64,000 nt of DNA from Ahrensia sp. (GCA_002706335.1 PAKZ01000031.1:124001-188000), one strand, 5' to 3'; shown: positions 8,945 to 17,344, counted from the stretch's first letter. Notes: generated by a model not told the origin, from the letters alone. Translations and numbers: made by a program.

Positions 8945-9444
8945 TGCGCGGCCTCGGTCAAGTCGGCGTCGCCGCTGTGACGGTCCACGAGATGGCCGAC
9001 GATACGGCGCATGGAATCGCCGACCTGCTCGCATTCCTCCGGCGTGGAAAGCGACATGATGTCGTCGACGATGGCAGACTGCACGGCGATTGCTTTTTCA
9101 GCGAGCGCCCTGCCCTCCTCCGTCAGGAAAAGCCGCAAGGCGCGCTTGTCTTCAGGATCCGGGCGGCGTTCCACCAGTCCGCGCTTTTCCATCTGCGGCA
9201 GCAGCATCGTCATGTTGGAGCGTCCGACGAACAGTTTGTTCGCCAGATCCTGCTGACTCATTCCGGGATGGCGGACGAGGTTCACCATGATGTCGAGATG
9301 CGGGGTTTTCAGATCGAGCGGTTTCAATTGCCGCGCCAGTTCCTGCTGAACCAGATGGCAGGCGCGTGCAACGGCGACCCAGTTTCGGAATCGGGGATTG
9401 CTCCACATGGCGGTGTCTGAAGAGCTATGTTGAGTTTTGTTCAT
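8941..9444 (-). CDS. MarR family transcriptional regulator
   Basis: A 167-residue winged-helix regulator. The core is visible as MSQQDLANKLFVGRSNMTMLLPQMEKRGLVERRPDPEDKRALRLFLTEEG, in order: helix-turn-helix, recognition helix (GRSNMTMLLPQME) and wing (DPEDKRA). The ATG at 9444 (MNKTQHSSSD) gives a normal-length protein; an in-frame ATG at 9474 sits over the operator palindrome and is less likely. It is divergent from an alpha/beta-hydrolase gene with a perfect palindrome between them, and overlaps the ridA-like gene by 4 bases. It probably represses both directions; the ligand is unknown. Confidence 0.88.
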   Translation of the reverse strand: MNKTQHSSSDTAMWSNPRFRNWVAVARACHLVQQELARQLKPLDLKTPHLDIMVNLVRHPGMSQQDLANKLFVGRSNMTMLLPQMEKRGLVERRPDPEDKRALRLFLTEEGRALAEKAIAVQSAIVDDIMSLSTPEECEQVGDSMRRIVGHLVDRHSGDADLTEAAQ

Positions 9445-9457
9445 GTTTGTACTATTC

Positions 9458-9473
9458 TGTTCAAGATTGAACA
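9458..9473. promoter_or_regulatory. Palindromic operator between marR and the hydrolase gene
   Basis: A perfect inverted repeat TGTTCAA-GA-TTGAACA, with an extra TGTTCA half-site at 9439-9444. It lies 13 bases upstream of the marR ATG and 16 bases upstream of the divergent hydrolase ATG, so one regulator dimer could control both promoters. Assignment to this MarR protein is inferred from position. Confidence 0.7.
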
Positions 9474-9489
9474 TAAGAGGTCTGCGCCG

Positions 9490-10407
9490 ATGATGCATGC
9501 AGGACAGCAAATTGCAAAGGGGGCGATCGCCCGCGCCGGAATGCGTTGGCCGAAAACAACAGCCGACATGGCGTTTCGGGTCTTCCCTCGCATTCCCCGG
9601 CCGCGACATTCCAAGCCGAACCACGGCATGCCGGATCATATGCGGCCGGATACCTTGCAAACCGCCAGTGGCCTTGTGGCGACGTGGTCGCTGCCGTCAG
9701 ACGCGCCGGCCGGCCGGAAAGCACTTCTGGTGCATGGCTGGAATTCGCAATCGCGCCACATGCTCGCGCTGGCCAAGGCGTTGAACGATGCCGGTATCGA
9801 TGTCGTCCTGCTTGATCTTCCGGGTCATGGCGCTTCGTCGGGCCGTTACCTGCATCTGGGCAGGGGGATCGAGGCGGTGGACGCCGCATGGCGGCATCAC
9901 GGACCGTTCGACGCCTTTGTCGGTCATTCCTTCGGCGGGGCGGTGGCGCTCAATGCGGCTCTCGGCACGGCAATGTGCGTTCCGGCGCGCCGCCCGCAAA
10001 GCCTCGTTCTCATAGCCGCCCCCAACTCATTGCCTGCCCTCTTCCGAGGCTTCGGGCGTATGGTCGGTCTGCCCGCTCCGGCACAAGCGGCATTAGAGCG
10101 CAAGGTGCTGACGCTGCTTGGCCAATCGCTTGACCTGATGATCGCGTCGGAGCAGTTGAAGAGCTACGAACGGCCGGTCCTTGTCCTGCATGACATGGAT
10201 GACCGCGACGTGCTTTATGCCGATGCGCTGCGCATGGCCCGGGCGGGCAACCATGTCGAGTTGTTCACGACCAGCGGGCTCGGTCATCGGCGAATTCTCA
10301 AGAGCGGGGAAATCCATGCGGCGATTCGCGATCACATCGCCGGTCCGCGCCTGGCGGCGCAAGAGCCTGTCTCCTGTCCGCGCATCCTGATTGGCGAAGG
10401 CGCCTGA
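9490..10407 (+). CDS. Alpha/beta-hydrolase fold protein
   Basis: A 305-residue hydrolase. The core fold begins near residue 65: LLVHGWNSQSRHMLALAKAL (oxyanion region), LLDLPGHGASSG, the nucleophile elbow GHSFGG (Ser), a possible acid in LHDMDDRDVL, and the catalytic His in GLGHRRILKSG. The first 50 residues are basic and poorly conserved in appearance (HAGQQIAKGAIARAGMRWP). The start at 9490 is preceded by AGAGG 9-13 bases upstream. It is divergent from marR and ends two stop codons back to back (TGATCA) against the ketosynthase gene. The substrate, perhaps an ester or thioester, is unknown. Confidence 0.85.
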   Translation: MMHAGQQIAKGAIARAGMRWPKTTADMAFRVFPRIPRPRHSKPNHGMPDHMRPDTLQTASGLVATWSLPSDAPAGRKALLVHGWNSQSRHMLALAKALNDAGIDVVLLDLPGHGASSGRYLHLGRGIEAVDAAWRHHGPFDAFVGHSFGGAVALNAALGTAMCVPARRPQSLVLIAAPNSLPALFRGFGRMVGLPAPAQAALERKVLTLLGQSLDLMIASEQLKSYERPVLVLHDMDDRDVLYADALRMARAGNHVELFTTSGLGHRRILKSGEIHAAIRDHIAGPRLAAQEPVSCPRILIGEGA

Positions 10408-11622
10408 TCAGAAAGCCTTGAAGGCGACCACGGCGTTCGAGCCGCCAAAGGCGAAAGCGTTCGACATCGCTACCGAAATGGGGCGTTCGCGCGCAACATT
10501 CGGCGTGACATCGAGATCGCATTCCGGGTCCGGCTCGTTGTAACTCACGGTCGGCGGCACAATGCCATCGCGGATGGCATGAATGCAGGCCAGCGCCTCG
10601 ATGGCGCTCGACGCGCCGAGACAATGGGCGTGCATCGATTTTGTTGACGAGACCGAGAGCTTGTCGGCATGTGCGCCGAAGACCTCCCGGATTGCTTTGG
10701 TTTCCGTCTTGTCATTGCCCATCGTCGCGGTGCCATGCGCATTGATGTAATCGACTTCGGAAAGGTCCAGCCCCGCATCCGCAAGGCAGTTTCGCATGGC
10801 GGAGGCCGGTCCCTCGACGGTCGGGGCGACAATGTCGCTGGCGTCGCCCGACATCCCGGCGCCGACAAGTTCGGCGAGGATCGTCGCGCCACGTCGTTCA
10901 GCGCTTTCCAGCGTTTCGAGCACAACAGCGCCGGAACCTTCGCCAAGAATGAGGCCATCCCTGTCCGCCGAGAAGGGCCGGCAGGCGCTTTTTGCGAGAA
11001 TACGCATGACCTCCCAAGCCCTGATGACGCCAAAGCTCAAAGGTGCATCGCTGCCGCCGGCGACGATCGCGTCCGCGCGTCCGAGCCGCAGCAGGTCGAG
11101 CGCACTGGCAATCGCGTGATTGCCCGATGCACAGGCCGACGTGACGCCGAAGACCGGTCCCGTGAGCTTGTGGATCATGCTTACGTGCACGGCCGCCGAG
11201 GACGGCATCGCCTTTGGCACGGAAAAGATTTCTGGGCGTTTCTTTGCCGAAAAATGCAGGGCGTCATAACCCTGTTCGACAGCGTCGTTTCCATAGATGC
11301 CGACGCCGATGACCGTGCCTAGTCGCATTGGGGGACGGTCGTCGACCTTGTCCAGTCCGGCCTGGGCGAGGGCCTCGCCCGCGGTTATGGCGGCGAGCAG
11401 GCCGAATCGGCTCATCGACACCAGGGCCCGCTTCTCGAAATTGTGCTCCGGAATTTCCGCGATCTGTCCGGCGACCGAAGTCTTCACATCCGGCAAGCCG
11501 GGAACATCGAGCGGCCCGATGCCACACACGCCGCGGCGCATCGAGTCCCAGTTTTCGGCGGCATTCTTGCCAAGGCAGGAGAGGCCGCCCACGCCGGTGA
11601 CCACCACGCGCGGTAACGACAT
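10408..11622 (-). CDS. Beta-ketoacyl-ACP synthase (FabF/NodE-like)
   Basis: A 404-residue condensing enzyme that elongates acyl-ACP with malonyl-ACP. The thiolase-fold catalytic triad is visible: Cys164 in TSACASGNHA, His296 in NAHGTAT, and His333 in STKSMHAHCLGAS, where Ala replaces the usual Gly before the His; the C-terminal FAFGGSNAVV loop is intact. It starts directly after the stop of a dedicated acyl carrier protein gene, with no gap. A ketosynthase paired with a divergent ACP resembles NodE-NodF, which make a special acyl chain, rather than the housekeeping fabF/acpP pair. The product is not predictable. Confidence 0.9.
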   Translation of the reverse strand: MSLPRVVVTGVGGLSCLGKNAAENWDSMRRGVCGIGPLDVPGLPDVKTSVAGQIAEIPEHNFEKRALVSMSRFGLLAAITAGEALAQAGLDKVDDRPPMRLGTVIGVGIYGNDAVEQGYDALHFSAKKRPEIFSVPKAMPSSAAVHVSMIHKLTGPVFGVTSACASGNHAIASALDLLRLGRADAIVAGGSDAPLSFGVIRAWEVMRILAKSACRPFSADRDGLILGEGSGAVVLETLESAERRGATILAELVGAGMSGDASDIVAPTVEGPASAMRNCLADAGLDLSEVDYINAHGTATMGNDKTETKAIREVFGAHADKLSVSSTKSMHAHCLGASSAIEALACIHAIRDGIVPPTVSYNEPDPECDLDVTPNVARERPISVAMSNAFAFGGSNAVVAFKAF

Positions 11623-11877
11623 CTATTTATCCTTGGCTATCAGCGCCGTTACGGAATCCGCGATATCCTGAATGGTCTTGAGATTGTCCCAGGCTGTCGC
11701 CGTGTTCATCTCGATCTCGACATCGAATTCATCCTCGAGGTCGAAGATGATTTCCGCGAGGTCGAGCGATTCGATCTCGATAGAGGCGAGCTCGGTCTCG
11801 GGTTTGATTTTCTCGGGATCAATGCCGGTCTTTTCCGAAATGATTTCGACCGTCTTGTCGAGTACCGAAGTTGTCAT
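11623..11877 (-). CDS. Acyl carrier protein, NodF-like
   Basis: An 84-residue acidic four-helix carrier. The phosphopantetheine attachment serine is Ser37 in IEIESLDLAEII, where Glu replaces the usual Asp of the DSL motif. The following DLEDEFDVEIEMNTATAWDNL is closer to NodF-type carriers, which share an IEMNTA-like phrase, than to AcpP. The ATG at 11877 begins the conserved helix I (MTTSVLDKTVEIISEKTG). The stop codon abuts the ATG of the ketosynthase gene, so the two are an operon and probably work together on a secondary fatty acid. Confidence 0.88.
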   Translation of the reverse strand: MTTSVLDKTVEIISEKTGIDPEKIKPETELASIEIESLDLAEIIFDLEDEFDVEIEMNTATAWDNLKTIQDIADSVTALIAKDK

Positions 11878-11984
11878 TGAGCAGCTCTCGTCACGCGGTG
11901 GCAAATGCGGCCTGAATGGCTTGCGTCTCTTTTGCGACAAAGAAAATCATGATGTCAATCTCGCGGTGGTCCGCCGCCTGGTGT

Positions 11985-12797
11985 TCAGAACTCGCCAAGA
12001 CGTTTGGCAGCGTCGCGTGCAGCGGGCGGCCAGGCGGCAAGATCGGGCCAGTGAACGACCTCTGTTCCGCGCATCTGGGCGAACCACGCGGCCTTCTGAT
12101 TGAAGTCGACGACGAGCAGAGAGTCGGCGCCGCCGCAATTGTGCGGAACGCAGCCCGTGCCGGAAAAAAGTCCGTCGCCAATCTCCTCCATCTCCGACGC
12201 GACGCGCAGACCGGTCGCATATTCCTCCAGTTCGTCGCCGAGCGCGGCGGTCGCCTGGGCGAGGAAAGCCTCGTTGGAGAAATAGTCCAGCGGATGAACG
12301 GCGGGATCTGCGGCAAGATCGGCCCAGACCGTCTCCGGCTCCGGGGCGAAACGCAATGTTCCTGCCGTCGAGAAGCCGTCTTCCGGCGTCCAGCTTTTGA
12401 CCGGAAGTTCCTCTCCCGGACCGACCCATGGAACGAAGACGATCCGATAGTCTGAAACGGCGGGCGCCGGCCATCCGCAATCGCCGGACAGCTTGTCGGT
12501 CTGCAGGTCGCCATTGTCGTCTTTCCAGACCATCAGCGTGTTGGCGCCACAGGCATTGCCGCCCGGCCCGACCGAAATCAGCGCTACATCCGTGCCGCTG
12601 ACATTGGCGATGCGATCGAAGAAAACCATGTAGTCGCGGGCTATCTCGTTCCCGTCATAGGTGATGACCTTTTCGTAGTCGGCATTTTCCTCGATGCGGA
12701 TCGTGCCGTCGGCGAAGGGAATGTCCTCAGCCTGGGCATATGACGGCGAAGCCCCGGCGAGACCCAGAAGAAGCGCACAAGCGAAGCGTTTCACCAT
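11985..12797 (-). CDS. Secreted protein with Ivy-like C-terminal domain
   Basis: A 270-residue exported protein with a signal peptide (MVKRFACALLLGLAGASPSYAQA). The C-terminal third contains GCVPHNCGGADSLLVVDF followed by AAWFAQM. In inhibitors of vertebrate C-type lysozyme (Ivy) the key loop is CKPHDC between two disulfide-linked cysteines, followed by a similar beta strand; CVPHNC here fits that pattern. The N-terminal two thirds (about 25-160), with GPGGNACGANTLMVWKDDNG and a CGW motif, is of unknown type but also looks secreted and disulfide-bonded. Lysozyme inhibition is a hypothesis from the motif alone. It lies 107 bases upstream of the ACP gene. Confidence 0.72.
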   Translation of the reverse strand: MVKRFACALLLGLAGASPSYAQAEDIPFADGTIRIEENADYEKVITYDGNEIARDYMVFFDRIANVSGTDVALISVGPGGNACGANTLMVWKDDNGDLQTDKLSGDCGWPAPAVSDYRIVFVPWVGPGEELPVKSWTPEDGFSTAGTLRFAPEPETVWADLAADPAVHPLDYFSNEAFLAQATAALGDELEEYATGLRVASEMEEIGDGLFSGTGCVPHNCGGADSLLVVDFNQKAAWFAQMRGTEVVHWPDLAAWPPAARDAAKRLGEF

Positions 12798-12851
12798 CCA
12801 AATTCTCCTCTTCCGGACGATCGGCCAAACCTATCCTATTCGCGATGCGGG

Positions 12852-12890
12852 CCACAAATAAAGCGGCCGGAGCGTCGATGACGTCCGGCC
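12852..12890 (-). terminator. Terminator downstream of leuD
   Basis: A GGCCGGA / TCCGGCC stem (12865-12871 with 12884-12890), extended inside by CGTC/GACG with one bulged G. Read on the minus strand it is followed by a T-rich stretch (CTTTATTTG). Confidence 0.75.
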
Positions 12891-12916
12891 AGCCATGGTG
12901 TTCGGGAACGCGCCCG

Positions 12917-13522
12917 TCAGGCCCAGGGTCGGTTTTCGGCGAGGCCGGCTTCGTAGGTATCGATCTTCGCCGATTTGGCGAGCGTCAGGCCGATATCGTC
13001 GAGACCGTTCAGCAGGCAGTGCTTCTTGAACGCATCGATGTCGAACTTGACCGTGCCGCCGTCGGGGCCGCGGATTTCCTGCGCTTCGAGGTCGATCGTC
13101 AGCGTCGCGTTCGAGCCGCGCTCGGCGTCGTCCATCAGCTTGTCGAGGTCTTCCGGGCTGACGACGATCGGCAGGATGCCGTTCTTGAAACAGTTGTTGT
13201 AGAAAATATCGGCGAACGAGGTGGAGATCACGCAACGAATGCCGAAGTCGAGCAGCGCCCAAGGGGCGTGTTCGTGCGACGAACCGCAACCGAAATTGTC
13301 GCCGGCGACGAGGATCTTAGCGTCACGATAGGCCGGCTGGTTCAGCACGAAATCCGGGTTCTCGCTGCCGTCCTGGTTGAAGCGCATTTCGGCGAAAAGG
13401 CCCGTGCCGAGACCGGTACGCTTGATCGTCTTCAGGTAGTCCTTCGGGATGATCATGTCGGTATCGACATTGACGATCTTCAGGGGGGCGGCAACGCCCG
13501 TCAGCGTGGTGAACTTGTCCAT
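12917..13522 (-). CDS. leuD: 3-isopropylmalate dehydratase small subunit
   Basis: A 201-residue swivel-domain subunit that with LeuC isomerises 2- to 3-isopropylmalate in leucine synthesis. Family features: [14 protein letters not shown] at the start, [16 protein letters not shown], the conserved loop [17 protein letters not shown], and [17 protein letters not shown]. The length matches LeuD exactly when translation starts at the ATG at 13522; an upstream frame continues to 13792 without conservation. The large subunit gene leuC is not in the window. Confidence 0.97.
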   Translation of the reverse strand: MDKFTTLTGVAAPLKIVNVDTDMIIPKDYLKTIKRTGLGTGLFAEMRFNQDGSENPDFVLNQPAYRDAKILVAGDNFGCGSSHEHAPWALLDFGIRCVISTSFADIFYNNCFKNGILPIVVSPEDLDKLMDDAERGSNATLTIDLEAQEIRGPDGGTVKFDIDAFKKHCLLNGLDDIGLTLAKSAKIDTYEAGLAENRPWA

Positions 13523-13595
13523 TATGACCGCTTTCTCTTGAAACTGTGTGCCGGCCAATAGCAAAGCACGCATGAAAAATGAAGCGTTTCCCTCG

Positions 13596-14774
13596 TCAGA
13601 TGATGTTGCGCTCGGCGAATGGCGCGCCGGCGGCAACCCTGTCGGGCGAAAAGGCGGTGCAGTCGGTCGAGCGGTATTCGCCGAAGAGGATCCACTCGGC
13701 CAGCGCCTCGCCGGCCGCGGGCGCCTGTTGCACGCCATGTCCGGAGAAGCCGGTGATCGCAAAAAGCCGATCCAGACCGGACATGGGGCCAATCAGCGCG
13801 TTGCGGTCGAAGGGGTTATAGTCGTAATGCCCGGCCCAGGCCGATTGCAGCTTGATCGCCTCGAAGGCCCGGATTCGTGCGGCCAACAATGGCCAGATGC
13901 GCTCCTCGAAAAGATGCCAGTCCGGGTCGAAATCCTCCGGATCGGCGGGGCCGTCCTCTTCGGGAGCCGGCGAGACCCCGGTGATGTAACCGTCGCCCTC
14001 CGGCCGGACATAAAGACCCGAGGGATCGACGGTGAGCGGCATGTCGGCGAAGCGATCCATCGCTTGAAAGAAGAAGACGCTGCGCTTGCGCGGTTCGGTC
14101 GGCAAATCGACGCCAGCGAGGCGCGCGATCGCGCCGGAGGACGGCCCGGCCGCGATGACGATGGCGCCGCAATTCCATTGCGTGCCGTCTGCGAGGCGCA
14201 GGCCAGAGGCCATGCCCTTATCCGCATCGATTCCGACAACTTCGCCCTGAAGCATCGAGACCCTGCCGTCTTCCCTGAGGCCGCGCCGAAAACCCGCCAG
14301 CAGGGCCATGGCGTCGAACCATCCCTCATTGGCAAGACCGAGCGAACCGGCGGCGACGCCGTCGGTCTCCAGCCAGGAAAAACGCTCCTTCAGTCCTGCC
14401 GGGTCGAGCAACGCAACATCCGCGCCGCATTGCTTCTGGATCGCATGATTGGCCGCAAGCGTTTCACGTCCGGCCTCGCTCGCCAGCAGCAGATAACCGT
14501 TTTCGCGAAGGCCAATGTCTGTTTCGGTGCCGAAACGCTCCGAAGCGTTGCGGAGAAAATCCAGCGTTCGCATCGACAGGGCAATGTTTTCCGCCCGCGA
14601 GAATTGTTGCCGGATTCCCGATGCCGACAAGGCGGTGGCAGCGCGGGAAAAGCCTTTGTCGCGCTCGAAAAGCGCAATATGGCCGTCGAAACCGAGCCGG
14701 GCGAGATGCCAGGCCGTCGCAGCGCCCGACAGGGCGCCGCCGATGATCGCGATGTCGCAGCTTTCCTTCGCCAT
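13596..14774 (-). CDS. FAD-dependent oxidoreductase (DAO/glycine oxidase-like)
   Basis: A 392-residue flavoprotein. The Rossmann motif [19 protein letters not shown] (about residues 10-28) binds FAD; the acidic ribose-binding residue is in ALFERD. The C-terminus has the second FAD motif [23 protein letters not shown]. This is the D-amino-acid oxidase/sarcosine oxidase superfamily, whose members oxidise amine substrates. GGAGG sits five bases upstream of the ATG. The gene is divergent from the CitE-like gene, with 40 bases between starts. The substrate is unknown. Confidence 0.9.
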   Translation of the reverse strand: MAKESCDIAIIGGALSGAATAWHLARLGFDGHIALFERDKGFSRAATALSASGIRQQFSRAENIALSMRTLDFLRNASERFGTETDIGLRENGYLLLASEAGRETLAANHAIQKQCGADVALLDPAGLKERFSWLETDGVAAGSLGLANEGWFDAMALLAGFRRGLREDGRVSMLQGEVVGIDADKGMASGLRLADGTQWNCGAIVIAAGPSSGAIARLAGVDLPTEPRKRSVFFFQAMDRFADMPLTVDPSGLYVRPEGDGYITGVSPAPEEDGPADPEDFDPDWHLFEERIWPLLAARIRAFEAIKLQSAWAGHYDYNPFDRNALIGPMSGLDRLFAITGFSGHGVQQAPAAGEALAEWILFGEYRSTDCTAFSPDRVAAGAPFAERNII

Positions 14775-14814
14775 CGAACCTCCGTTTCACCCGCCACTTG
14801 CGGGGGTTCATGCA

Positions 14815-15714
14815 ATGATGTCAAACACGGTCATGAACAGCCGTCCACTGCGCCCGCGCCGCTCCGTTCTCTATGTGCCCGCCGCCAATGAAAAGGCGGT
14901 TGCGAAATCGGAGACGCTCGCCTGCGACGCGGTGATCTACGATCTCGAGGACGCGGTCGCGCCCGCCGCCAAGGACGAAGCGCGCGAGCGGCTGCGCGAT
15001 CATTTCAAGGCGTATCGCAACAGCCCTCACGAACGCATTATCCGTATCAACGCACTTTCGAGCGAATTCGGCCCCGAAGATTTCCTTGCAGCCCGCGCGT
15101 GCAAGCCGGATGCGCTCCTGATACCGAAGGTGGACGTGCCGCGCGATATCGGCGATGTCGCCGACATGCTCGCTGAAACGGACGCCGCGGACACGATCCG
15201 GCTCTGGGCGATGATGGAGACCCCGAAGGCGATCCTCAACGCGGCAAAGATCGCCGAATGGGGCGAAACGCCGGGTTCGCGGCTCGATTGCCTGGTCATT
15301 GGCGCCAACGATCTTGCCAAGGATCTGCGCCTGCCGGGCCCAGGCCGAGCGGAGCTTATGCCGCTGATGATGGAATTGATCGTCGCGGCGCGCGCCTTCG
15401 GCCTCGATATCATCGACGCCGTCTTCAACGCGTTTCGCGACGAGGAGGGTTTCGCCGCCGAATGCGCGCAGGCCGCCGCCATGGGCTTCGACGGCAAGAC
15501 GCTGATCCACCCGATGCAGATCGAGGGCGCGAATGCGGCCTTCGGCGTCTCGGCGGAGCGCGAGGCGATCGCGGCGGCGATCGTCGCGGCTTTCGACCGG
15601 CCGGAAAACCGCGATGCCGGCGTCATCGGTCTTGACGGACGCATGGTCGAACGCTTGCATCTGGAAGAAGCGCGCCGCACGCTGGCGCTTGTCGCGCTGC
15701 AACGCGGCGGTTGA
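14815..15714 (+). CDS. HpcH/HpaI aldolase / citrate lyase beta-like (CitE) protein
   Basis: A 299-residue TIM-barrel lyase. The CitE family signature is clear: RRSVLYVPAANEKAVAKS, the metal and CoA region CDAVIYDLEDAVAP...KDEAR, IRINAL, LLIPKVD, and the metal ligands in WAMMETPKAI and a later GANDLAKDL. The end GFDGKTLIHPMQI is typical of CitE and of L-malyl-CoA/beta-methylmalyl-CoA lyases and the related thioesterase. Because no citrate lyase alpha or gamma gene is near, a malyl-CoA or related CoA-ester function is more likely. Tandem ATG codons (14815, 14818) and a third (14833) are possible starts; CGGGGG lies about ten bases before the first. Confidence 0.88.
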   Translation: MMSNTVMNSRPLRPRRSVLYVPAANEKAVAKSETLACDAVIYDLEDAVAPAAKDEARERLRDHFKAYRNSPHERIIRINALSSEFGPEDFLAARACKPDALLIPKVDVPRDIGDVADMLAETDAADTIRLWAMMETPKAILNAAKIAEWGETPGSRLDCLVIGANDLAKDLRLPGPGRAELMPLMMELIVAARAFGLDIIDAVFNAFRDEEGFAAECAQAAAMGFDGKTLIHPMQIEGANAAFGVSAEREAIAAAIVAAFDRPENRDAGVIGLDGRMVERLHLEEARRTLALVALQRGG

Positions 15715-15729
15715 GAGGACAGGATATTC

Positions 15730-15936
15730 ATGCAGCTCTATCGCCTGCTGACGGGACCGGACGATTCCACCTTCTGCCACAAGGTGACCGCGGCGCTGAA
15801 CAAGGGCTGGTCGTTGCACGGTTCGCCGACCTACACCTTCGATCTGGAAACGCACTCGTTGCGCTGCGCGCAGGCGGTGGTAAAGACCGTCGAAGGCAAG
15901 GAATACGACCCCGCCATGAAGCTCGGCGAGCAGTAG
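15730..15936 (+). CDS. DUF1737 domain protein
   Basis: A 68-residue protein that begins MQLYRLLTGPDDSTFCHKVTAAL and continues LNKGWSLHGSPTYTF. This is the compact DUF1737 pattern, of unknown function, found in many bacteria as a stand-alone small protein. It begins 15 bases after the CitE-like gene and is followed at once by the DUF1194 gene, so the three are probably one transcript. GAGAGGACAGG precedes the ATG. Confidence 0.85.
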   Translation: MQLYRLLTGPDDSTFCHKVTAALNKGWSLHGSPTYTFDLETHSLRCAQAVVKTVEGKEYDPAMKLGEQ

Positions 15937-15940
15937 AGTC

Positions 15941-16669
15941 CTGGCGATCAGGACCGCGGCGCTCATCCCCGTCCTGCTGGCCCCGTTATTGCCGGCGATT
16001 TTCCTGTCGTCCGCCAACGCCCAGCCGCGATGCGGCCTGTCGCTGGTCCTGGCGCTCGACGTGTCGTCCAGCGTGGACGAGCGCGAGTTCGACTTGCAGA
16101 TGCAGGGGCTTGCCGGCGCGCTGCGCGATCCGGAGATCGTCCAGGCGATCGTCGGGTCCGGCGGCATCCAGATCATGGCCTTCGAATGGAGCGGCCGTTT
16201 CCAGCAGGTCGAGGTCGCGCCGTGGAGCTATCTGTCCACTGAAGCGGATGTGCTCGCCTTTGCGGGCGTGATCGCCGGCCACCGGCGCGGCTTCGACGAT
16301 TTCCCGACGGCGCTCGGCTATGCGCTCGGTCACGCGGCCACCCAGCTTTCCGGTGCGCCGCTCAACTGCGCGCGCGAAGTGGTCGACATGTCGGGCGACG
16401 GCATCACCAATGAGGGATTCGGGCCGGCGGAAGCCTATAACGCCTTCGATTTCGGCGGCGTCACCGTCAACGGTCTGGTCATCGAGGGTGAGTATCCCGA
16501 TCCGGTCATCTATTACCGTGAACAGGTGATCCGTGGCCCCGGCGCCTTTATCGAGATCGCCCGCGATTTTTCCGACTACGAGGACGCGATGCGGCGTAAA
16601 TTGCTGCGCGAGATCAATGGCTCGGCGCTGAGCTTTCTGACGGAGGAAGGGTTTTTGTCCCGACCGTAA
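15941..16669 (+). CDS. DUF1194 (von Willebrand factor A-like) secreted protein, probable CTG start
   Basis: DUF1194 proteins are exported VWA-fold proteins. The MIDAS motif is visible as LALDVSSSVDEREF near the mature N-terminus, with DMSGDG and the conserved cysteine in NCAREVVDMSG. The frame has no ATG or GTG start: an in-frame stop lies at 15917-15919, and the only common start codon is TTG 15989, which would leave a stub of only 11 residues before the mature part. Initiation at CTG 15941 instead gives a complete signal peptide (AIRTAALIPVLLAPLLP, ending SSANAQ), so that is preferred. The gene follows DUF1737 within five bases. Confidence 0.8.
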   Translation: MAIRTAALIPVLLAPLLPAIFLSSANAQPRCGLSLVLALDVSSSVDEREFDLQMQGLAGALRDPEIVQAIVGSGGIQIMAFEWSGRFQQVEVAPWSYLSTEADVLAFAGVIAGHRRGFDDFPTALGYALGHAATQLSGAPLNCAREVVDMSGDGITNEGFGPAEAYNAFDFGGVTVNGLVIEGEYPDPVIYYREQVIRGPGAFIEIARDFSDYEDAMRRKLLREINGSALSFLTEEGFLSRP

Positions 16670-16730
16670 GCTTCGGGCTTCGCCCTTGCCGGCGGGTGGC
16701 CCTTCGCTATCGCTTCGGGCGCTCGTCGCT

Positions 16731-16769
16731 CCAATCGACAAATCGTTGTCGATTGGCCGGCTTTCGGCC
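16731..16769. terminator. Two hairpins between convergent genes
   Basis: The first is a perfect 11-bp stem with a 4-base loop (CCAATCGACAA at 16731-16741 with TTGTCGATTGG at 16746-16756). The second is a short GGCCG/CGGCC stem (16755-16769). They lie between the DUF1194 gene and the convergent zincin gene and could end both transcripts; there is no T-tract. Confidence 0.5.
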
Positions 16770-16780
16770 GGCCGCTCCCC

Positions 16781-17203
16781 TCATTCCGCCGCTTCCTCGA
16801 TGCGCTCCATGTCGGAATCCGACAGGCCGAAATGATGTCCGAGTTCGTGGATCAGCACATGCGTAATGATGTCGCCGAGCGATTCCTCGTTCTCGGCCCA
16901 GTAGTCGAGAATGGCGCGGCGATAGAGCGTGATGCGGTTGGCCTCTTCGCCGGTGCCGGGGTTCCAGCGTTCGGCGATGCCGACGCCCTCGAACAGGCCG
17001 AGCAGGTCGAAGGGCGTCTCAAGGCCCAAATCGTCGCTGATCTCCTCGGTCGGGAAATCGGCGATGAGGATCTGTACGTCGCCCGTCAGGCTTCGGAATT
17101 CCGGCGGCAGATGCGAATAGGCCGTCAGCGCGATCGATTCGAGTGTCGCGAGGTCGGGCGAGAGCCGGTCGGCCCAGTCGCCGCTCTGGTCTGTGCGGTC
17201 CAT
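16781..17203 (-). CDS. Metallopeptidase (zincin) family protein
   Basis: A 140-residue protein with a zinc-protease signature near the C-terminus: HVLIHELGHHFGLSDSDMERIEE. The HExxH zinc site, the third ligand in GHHFGLSDxDM and the overall length match the small minimal metallopeptidases of the DUF1025 type found across alphaproteobacteria and actinobacteria. There is no signal peptide, so it is cytoplasmic. The substrate is unknown. The gene is followed by an independent hairpin region and is transcribed upstream of the methyltransferase gene. Confidence 0.88.
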   Translation of the reverse strand: MDRTDQSGDWADRLSPDLATLESIALTAYSHLPPEFRSLTGDVQILIADFPTEEISDDLGLETPFDLLGLFEGVGIAERWNPGTGEEANRITLYRRAILDYWAENEESLGDIITHVLIHELGHHFGLSDSDMERIEEAAE

Positions 17204-17297
17204 GGTGTTTTCGTCTTTGTTTTCGGGCCCTCTATATAGTGTCTTTGCGGCAGGCGCGAGGGGGCGAAAGACGTCACCGAATCGACCGGAATCCAGG

Positions 17298-17326
17298 TCC
17301 GGCGCCGGCAGGAGGCCGGCGCCGGA
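17298..17326. terminator. Long GC hairpin
   Basis: Perfect 11-bp arms (CCGGCGCCGGC / GCCGGCGCCGG), extended by a T-A pair, with a 5-base loop. It is 19 bases past the stop codon of the methyltransferase gene on the minus strand. It lacks a T-tract, so it may act as a transcript-end stabiliser or weak terminator. Confidence 0.5.
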
Positions 17327-17344
17327 ATTTCGTCCGCCGGCTTG

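Noticed and set aside
9458-9473. LexA box between marR and the hydrolase
   Set aside because: TGTTCAA-N2-TTGAACA is an inverted repeat, not the GTTC-N7-GTTC direct repeat of alphaproteobacterial LexA.
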